This document shows positions 59,718 to 64,000 of a DNA stretch of 64,000 nucleotides, piece after piece (the first letter of the stretch is position 1; every line of letters begins with the position of its first letter). The notes beneath the pieces are model-generated. The model did no database searches and had not been told where the DNA came from. It saw only the letters and a list, made by a program, of their open reading frames with translations. The stretch lies in assembly GCF_014852005.1 (NCBI RefSeq), contig NZ_JACVAU010000001.1, positions 394,001 through 458,000 on the forward strand, read 5' to 3'. The position numbers and the translations under genes are program-made. This stretch comes from Pseudoxanthomonas sp. PXM03. Its GTDB lineage: Bacteria; Pseudomonadota; Gammaproteobacteria; Xanthomonadales; Xanthomonadaceae.

Positions 59718-60689
59718 ATGGACAAGATCGAACGCATCACCGCCCTGCACCGCATCCTGAAGGCGGCGCGCTATCCGGTCACGGTGAAGCGGCTGCAGGA
59801 GGAGTTGGGTTGTTCGCGCGCCACCGTCTACCGCGACCTCGCCTACCTGCGCGATGCGCTGATGGCGCCGATCGAAGGCGATGGTGAAGCGGGCTTCCGC
59901 TACCACGCGGCCGAGAGCGATCGTTTCGAACTGCCGGGGTTGTGGCTGAGTTCGGAAGAACTGTATGCGTTGCTCGCCGCGCAGCAGTTGCTGGTCCGCA
60001 CAGGCGGTGGCGTGCTCTCCGGGGCACTGGCGCCGCTGCAGAAGCGCATCGAAGGCCTGCTGGCCGACCACGCGGGCGTGGACCACTGGCCCGTGGATCG
60101 CGTGCGGGTGATCCCGCACCGCGGTCGCACGCTGGATGAAGCCAGCTTCCGCACCGTGGCGTCGGCCGTACTCGAGCGCAAGCAACTGCAGTTCGAATAT
60201 CGCGCGCGTTCCACCGACGAGCGCACGCGGCGCGCGGTATCGCCGCAGCGCATCACCCACTACCGCGACAACTGGTATCTCGATGCGTGGGACCACGAGC
60301 GCAACGCGCTGCGCAGCTTCGCGGTGGATCGCATCGGCAACGCGCGACTGGGCGACGAGCCGGCACGCGACCTGCCGAACGAGGAGCTGAACCAGCATCT
60401 GGCGTCGAGCTACGGCATCTTCTCGGGCGAACCCAAGGGCTGGGCCACCATCCTCTTCAGCGCCAAGGCCGCGCGCTGGGTCGCCGACGAACAGTGGCAT
60501 TCCAAGCAGCAGGGCCGCCACCTGCCGGACGGCCGTTACGAACTGAAGATTCCCTACAGCGTCTCGCGCGAACTGTTGATGGACATCCTGCATTACGGCG
60601 CGGATGCGGAGATCGTCGAGCCCGCCGTGCTGCGCGAGCAGGCCAAGGCGCTGCTGGAACTGGCGCTGTCGAACTACGGGAAGAAATAG
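59718..60689 (+). CDS. WYL-domain transcriptional regulator (YafY family)
   Basis: A 323-residue regulator with an N-terminal DeoR-like winged helix (IERITALHRILKAARYPVTV, LQEELGCSRATVYRDLAYLR) and a WYL ligand-sensing domain (HYRDNWYLDAWDHERNALRS, FAVDRIGNARL), then a WCX C-terminal extension. Such proteins respond to nucleotides or single-stranded nucleic acid; the target here is unknown. No coupled neighbour. Confidence 0.92.
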   Translation: MDKIERITALHRILKAARYPVTVKRLQEELGCSRATVYRDLAYLRDALMAPIEGDGEAGFRYHAAESDRFELPGLWLSSEELYALLAAQQLLVRTGGGVLSGALAPLQKRIEGLLADHAGVDHWPVDRVRVIPHRGRTLDEASFRTVASAVLERKQLQFEYRARSTDERTRRAVSPQRITHYRDNWYLDAWDHERNALRSFAVDRIGNARLGDEPARDLPNEELNQHLASSYGIFSGEPKGWATILFSAKAARWVADEQWHSKQQGRHLPDGRYELKIPYSVSRELLMDILHYGADAEIVEPAVLREQAKALLELALSNYGKK

Positions 60690-60713
60690 TTTCGCGGCAG
60701 GGCGCAGGGTTAT

Positions 60714-60846
60714 GGGAGCGACGTGAGTCGCGACTGCGGAGGAACGGGTCCCGGATCCCGGACAAGCAGGGGATGGAGTAAGGGAGCCTCGATTGCTCGC
60801 ACGAGGCGACACGCCCCGCCCCTCTGATTTCCGTCGCGACTGACGG
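60714..60846. repeat. REP-like hairpins between convergent genes
   Basis: GGGAGCGACGTGAGTCGCGA (60714-60733) has a GCGAC-GTGA-GTCGC stem-loop of the REP type. The 10-mer GTCGCGACTG recurs at 60727 and 60833; the second copy lies in CCGTC-GCGACT-GACGG (60831-60846). Another stem GCCTCG/CGAGGC spans 60786-60807. The cluster lies between convergent gene ends and may terminate transcription from both sides. Confidence 0.55.
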
Positions 60847-60878
60847 CGCGCGCGCAGGGATTCCTGCAGCGGACCTCT

Positions 60879-61463
60879 CTACGGCTCCTTCGGCTCGCCG
60901 AAGCCCGGCTTCCCCACCTGCGCCGGCACCTGGGGCACGCGGACCAGCTGGCGGGCGTTGATGCCGTGGTCGCGCGCCTTCTTCACCAGTTCCTCGTAGC
61001 GCACGTCGTCCATGAGCGGATCGCGGGCCATGATCCAGCCCATGTCGCGGCCGGGGTAATCCGCCAGTGCCCATGAGTAGTCGGGCGCCACTTCGACGAT
61101 GCGCCACTTGGCGGGCACCACGCCGACGAACCACAGCGTCCATTCGCGGTTGCCGGACTCCCCCTTGACCGACGCGCGTGCCTCGCGCAGTTGTTCGGGC
61201 TCGCTGAAGCCTTCGCGGTAGTGGTACGCCACGCCGACCTTGTCGGTGTCGCGCAGCGTGTACTCGTAGCGCGCCGCCACGTGCCCGCGCTCGGCGAAGT
61301 AGGGGATGTGCGCGACGACATGCCAGGTGCCCATGAAGCGGGGCAGGTCCACCGCGTCGGGTGCCGCGCGCGCCGGGCCGCGGCTGGCACAGCCGCCCGC
61401 CAGTGCCAGCAGCAGCGCGAGCAGTGCAATGCGGACCACGCGGATTGGCAACGCCATGGGCAT
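60879..61463 (-). CDS. blc: Outer-membrane lipocalin (Blc-type lipoprotein)
   Basis: A 194-residue lipoprotein; lipobox LALAGGC (Cys25). The lipocalin signature FMGTWHVVAHIPYFAE is followed by barrel strands (YEYTLRDTDKVGVAYHY, REWTLWFVGVVPAKWRIVEV) and the late GRDMGWIMARDP motif. Bacterial lipocalins bind lipids such as lysophospholipids at the outer membrane. The ATG at 61463 has AGGGAG about seven bases upstream. Confidence 0.93.
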   Translation of the reverse strand: MPMALPIRVVRIALLALLLALAGGCASRGPARAAPDAVDLPRFMGTWHVVAHIPYFAERGHVAARYEYTLRDTDKVGVAYHYREGFSEPEQLREARASVKGESGNREWTLWFVGVVPAKWRIVEVAPDYSWALADYPGRDMGWIMARDPLMDDVRYEELVKKARDHGINARQLVRVPQVPAQVGKPGFGEPKEP

Positions 61464-61604
61464 GTGGGACTCCCTTCTCCCTGTCATACGGACACGCTAG
61501 TCATCAGGATGCGACGGAGATGTTAACCGGTGATGTCGCAACCCGTGAGATGCCACTGCGTGAATGTGACGTCGTACTGACATCACACAAGGGAATCCTC
61601 CGCC

Positions 61605-61922
61605 ATGTCCATGTCCTCGTTTCAGGTTTCGCATGCGGTCCGCCAGGACCGCCCCGATGTCCATCTGGATCGTGTCCTGCGCCGCGTGGTGCTGTCAGGC
61701 GTTGCGCTGGTGTTGCTGCTGCCGCTGGCCCGCGCCAGCACCGACTGGTTGGGCTGGCTGCCCCTGTGGCTGGTCGGGATGCCTGCCGTGGCCTGGTGGG
61801 CCCTGCACCGTTTCCGGCTTCCGGCCCGTGGGGCCAGGTCGCATCGGACGGCGCGCCGTCGTCGCAGCCCGCAGGCGCGCCGCATCCGCGACGGGGGCGG
61901 CGCCCTGTCCCGGGCTGCCTGA
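61605..61922 (+). CDS. Small membrane protein, unassigned
   Basis: A 105-residue protein with two hydrophobic segments (about 28-44, VVLSGVALVLLLPLARA, and 47-66, WLGWLPLWLVGMPAVAWWAL) and an Arg-rich C-terminal tail. AGGGAA lies upstream of the ATG. It stands alone between the lipocalin and prolyl oligopeptidase genes. Not recognised; likely a real but lineage-specific gene. Confidence 0.6.
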   Translation: MSMSSFQVSHAVRQDRPDVHLDRVLRRVVLSGVALVLLLPLARASTDWLGWLPLWLVGMPAVAWWALHRFRLPARGARSHRTARRRRSPQARRIRDGGGALSRAA

Positions 61923-61998
61923 CCTTCGGCAGGGGGTGCCCTCCGGGCCTTGTGCTAGCGTGCCATGTTCATGAAACGCACCTCCGGAGCCGCACCCG

Positions 61999-64000
61999 AT
62001 GCCCAGACTCATCCATGCCTGCCTGGCCGCAGGCCTCGCCGTCGCTGGCGCGCTGTCAGCCCCTGCCCATGCCAAGGAGGTTGACGTGACGAACGATCCG
62101 TATGCCTGGCTGGAGGACGTCGAAGGGCAGAAGCAGCTGGACTGGGTGAAGGGCGTGAACGCCAGGGCCGAGGCCGAGATCGCCTCGACCCCGGCCTTCA
62201 AGCAGCTGGAATCGGATATCCGCGCCATCCTCGATTCCGATGCCAAGATTCCGGGCGTGCAGAAGGTCGGCGAGTACTACTACAACTTCTGGAAGGACAA
62301 GCAGCACGAGCGCGGCGTCTGGCGCCGCACCACGCTGGCCGAGTACCGCAAGGCCCAGCCACAGTGGGAAACCGTGCTGGACCTGGATGCGTTGAACAAG
62401 GCCGAAGGCAAGAACTGGGTTTGGCACGGTGCCGACTGCCGCAAGCCGGACTACGCGCGCTGCCTGGTCGCGTTGTCGCGCGGCGGTGCCGATGCCGACG
62501 AGACCCGCGAGTTCGACCTGGTCAACAAGAAGTTCCTGGCCGACGGCTTCTACCGCCCCGAGGCCAAGGGTGCGCTGGGCTGGAAGGACGCCGACACCGT
62601 CTACGTCTACAGCGACTTCGGCGCCGGCAGCCTGACCAGCTCGGGTTACCCGCGCATCGTGAAGGAATGGAAGCGGGGCACGCCGCTCGCATCGGCCGCC
62701 GTCGTGTACGAAGGCACCGCGGAAGACATGTACATCGCGGCCTACCATGACGACACGCCGGGCTTCCAGCGCGATTTCGTCAGCCGCACCATCGCCTTCT
62801 ACAACGACGAGCTGTACCTGCGCGGTGCCGGCGGCACGCTGGCCAAGATCGACGCACCCAATTCCGCCAACAAGGGCGTGCACAAGGAATGGCTGACGCT
62901 GGAACTGCGCGAGCCGTGGACCGTCGGCGGCAAGACCCATGCCGCCGGCAGCCTGCTGGCCGCGAAGTTCGAGGACTTCATGGCCGGCAAGCGCGACTTC
63001 GACGTGCTGTTCGCGCCGACCGACAAGACCTCGCTGGCCGGCTTCACGTGGACGAAGAACCACCTGGTGCTCAACGTGCTGGAGGACGTGAAGAACCGCC
63101 TGAGCGTGCTCACGCCGTCGGCTTCGGGCTGGAAGACCAGCGCCTTCGTCGGCGCGCCGTCCTTCGGCACCATCGGCGTCAACGATGTGGACAGCGACGA
63201 CAGCGACGCGGTGTGGCTGACGGCCACCGATTATCTGACCCCGACCACGCTGTCGTTGGCCGAGATCGGCAAGCAGCCTGAGCAACTGAAGTCGATGCCG
63301 GCCTTCTTCGATGCCTCGGGCAAGAAGATCGAGCAGCACTTCGCCACGTCGAAGGATGGCACCAAGGTGCCGTACTTCCTGGTTCGCCCGGAAGGCCTGA
63401 AGTACGACGGCAGCACGCCGACCCTGCTGTACGGCTACGGCGGCTTCGAGATCTCGCTGACCCCGGGCTATTCCGGCGGCGTCGGCAAGGGCTGGCTGGA
63501 GAAGGGCGGCGTCTATGCCGTCGCCAACATCCGCGGCGGCGGCGAGTACGGTCCGCGCTGGCACCAGGCCGCGTTGAAAGCCAACCGCCACAAGGCGTAC
63601 GAGGACTTCGCTGCGGTCGCGCAGGACCTGATCGCCCGCAAGATCACCTCGCCGAAGCACCTGGGCATCCAGGGCGGCAGCAACGGTGGCCTGCTGACCG
63701 GCAACATGCTGACGCAGTATCCCGAACTGTTCGGCGCGGTCGTGGTGCAGGTGCCGCTGCTGGACATGAAGCGCTACAGCCACCTGCTGGCCGGCGCCTC
63801 GTGGATGGCCGAGTACGGCAACCCCGACACCGCCGACTGGGAATTCATCCAGACCTTCTCGCCGTACCACCTGTTCGACGCGAAGAAGGACTATCCGCCG
63901 ACCCTGTTCATGACCTCCACCCGCGACGACCGCGTCCACCCGGGCCACGCCCGCAAGATGGCCGCCAGGATGCTGGAAGCGGGCAAGGACGTGCGCTACT
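61999..64000 (+). CDS. Prolyl oligopeptidase (S9A), 3' truncated by window edge
   Basis: The frame runs from the ATG at 61999 to the end of the window (667 codons) with no stop. The signal peptide ends SAPAHA, so it is exported. A beta-propeller domain (about 95-435) is followed by the alpha/beta-hydrolase domain with NIRGGGEYGPRWHQ, the nucleophile Ser561 in IQGGSNGG, and the acid region TSTRDDRVHPGH (Asp643/644). The catalytic His lies beyond the window. It cleaves short peptides after proline; the periplasmic form suggests a role in peptide scavenging. Confidence 0.95.
   Translation, partial: MPRLIHACLAAGLAVAGALSAPAHAKEVDVTNDPYAWLEDVEGQKQLDWVKGVNARAEAEIASTPAFKQLESDIRAILDSDAKIPGVQKVGEYYYNFWKDKQHERGVWRRTTLAEYRKAQPQWETVLDLDALNKAEGKNWVWHGADCRKPDYARCLVALSRGGADADETREFDLVNKKFLADGFYRPEAKGALGWKDADTVYVYSDFGAGSLTSSGYPRIVKEWKRGTPLASAAVVYEGTAEDMYIAAYHDDTPGFQRDFVSRTIAFYNDELYLRGAGGTLAKIDAPNSANKGVHKEWLTLELREPWTVGGKTHAAGSLLAAKFEDFMAGKRDFDVLFAPTDKTSLAGFTWTKNHLVLNVLEDVKNRLSVLTPSASGWKTSAFVGAPSFGTIGVNDVDSDDSDAVWLTATDYLTPTTLSLAEIGKQPEQLKSMPAFFDASGKKIEQHFATSKDGTKVPYFLVRPEGLKYDGSTPTLLYGYGGFEISLTPGYSGGVGKGWLEKGGVYAVANIRGGGEYGPRWHQAALKANRHKAYEDFAAVAQDLIARKITSPKHLGIQGGSNGGLLTGNMLTQYPELFGAVVVQVPLLDMKRYSHLLAGASWMAEYGNPDTADWEFIQTFSPYHLFDAKKDYPPTLFMTSTRDDRVHPGHARKMAARMLEAGKDVRY

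Overview
The window is GC-rich chromosomal DNA with very high coding density. It most resembles the Xanthomonadaceae (Pseudoxanthomonas, Stenotrophomonas, Lysobacter or Xanthomonas type). The grounds are four TonB-dependent receptors, two of the Xanthomonas/Caulobacter sugar-receptor type with LacI regulators and glycoside hydrolases next to them; a TonB receptor followed by tryptophan halogenase, SapC, cupin-like and tryptophan halogenase genes; the algR-hemC gene pair; and GTAG-type REP hairpins. I saw no IS element, prophage, tRNA, rRNA or CRISPR. The first and last genes are cut by the window edges.

Layout. 1-7.8 kb: a mannose-type glycan utilisation cluster (3' end of a TonB receptor, GH92 alpha-mannosidase, LacI regulator, FucP-like MFS transporter, PfkB sugar kinase). 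8.1-12.5 kb: an iron/siderophore-type operon (TonB receptor, two small membrane proteins, PepSY membrane protein) ending in a REP hairpin. 12.7-29.0 kb: the most striking block. An OmpR-type response regulator is followed by three GGTGAG boxes exactly 10 bp apart, then by a tight three-gene operon encoding a 3172-residue secreted DUF11/SdrD-B repeat protein, a 1136-residue outer-membrane barrel with an N-terminal Ig-like region, and an OmpA-family protein. A membrane histidine kinase gene closes the block. 29.1-32.2 kb: an ECF sigma/anti-sigma pair divergent from a membrane-anchored minimal catalase and a cytochrome b561; both promoters carry the same GGAATAA...CGTC signature. 32.7-38.8 kb: a siderophore-type TonB receptor, a histidine kinase/response regulator operon, a His/Pro-rich lipoprotein gene with a TTG start, and an unassigned membrane-anchored protein. 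38.9-50.9 kb: a second carbohydrate locus. A GH30 glucosidase and a polysaccharide deacetylase lie on the minus strand; a LacI regulator, a large TonB receptor, two FAD-dependent halogenases, a SapC protein and a cupin-like protein lie on the plus strand. The GH30 and receptor promoters share the operator TGACARCGCTGTCA. 50.9-64 kb: mostly housekeeping and signalling genes (sirtuin, PAS-GAF-GGDEF-EAL protein, a lipoprotein with a TonB C-terminal domain, carboxylesterase, algR, hemC, DUF481 barrel, lipoprotein, WYL regulator, lipocalin, small membrane protein, prolyl oligopeptidase).

How the genes fit together. The two sugar loci each pair outer-membrane uptake with glycosidases and a local LacI regulator. 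The 12.7-29 kb block looks like a self-contained surface system: a giant Ca-loop repeat adhesin, a dedicated outer-membrane partner, a peptidoglycan-binding OmpA protein, and flanking two-component regulators. The family assignments rest on the sequence. The idea that the barrel displays or exports the giant protein, and that the flanking kinase and regulator control it, is inference.
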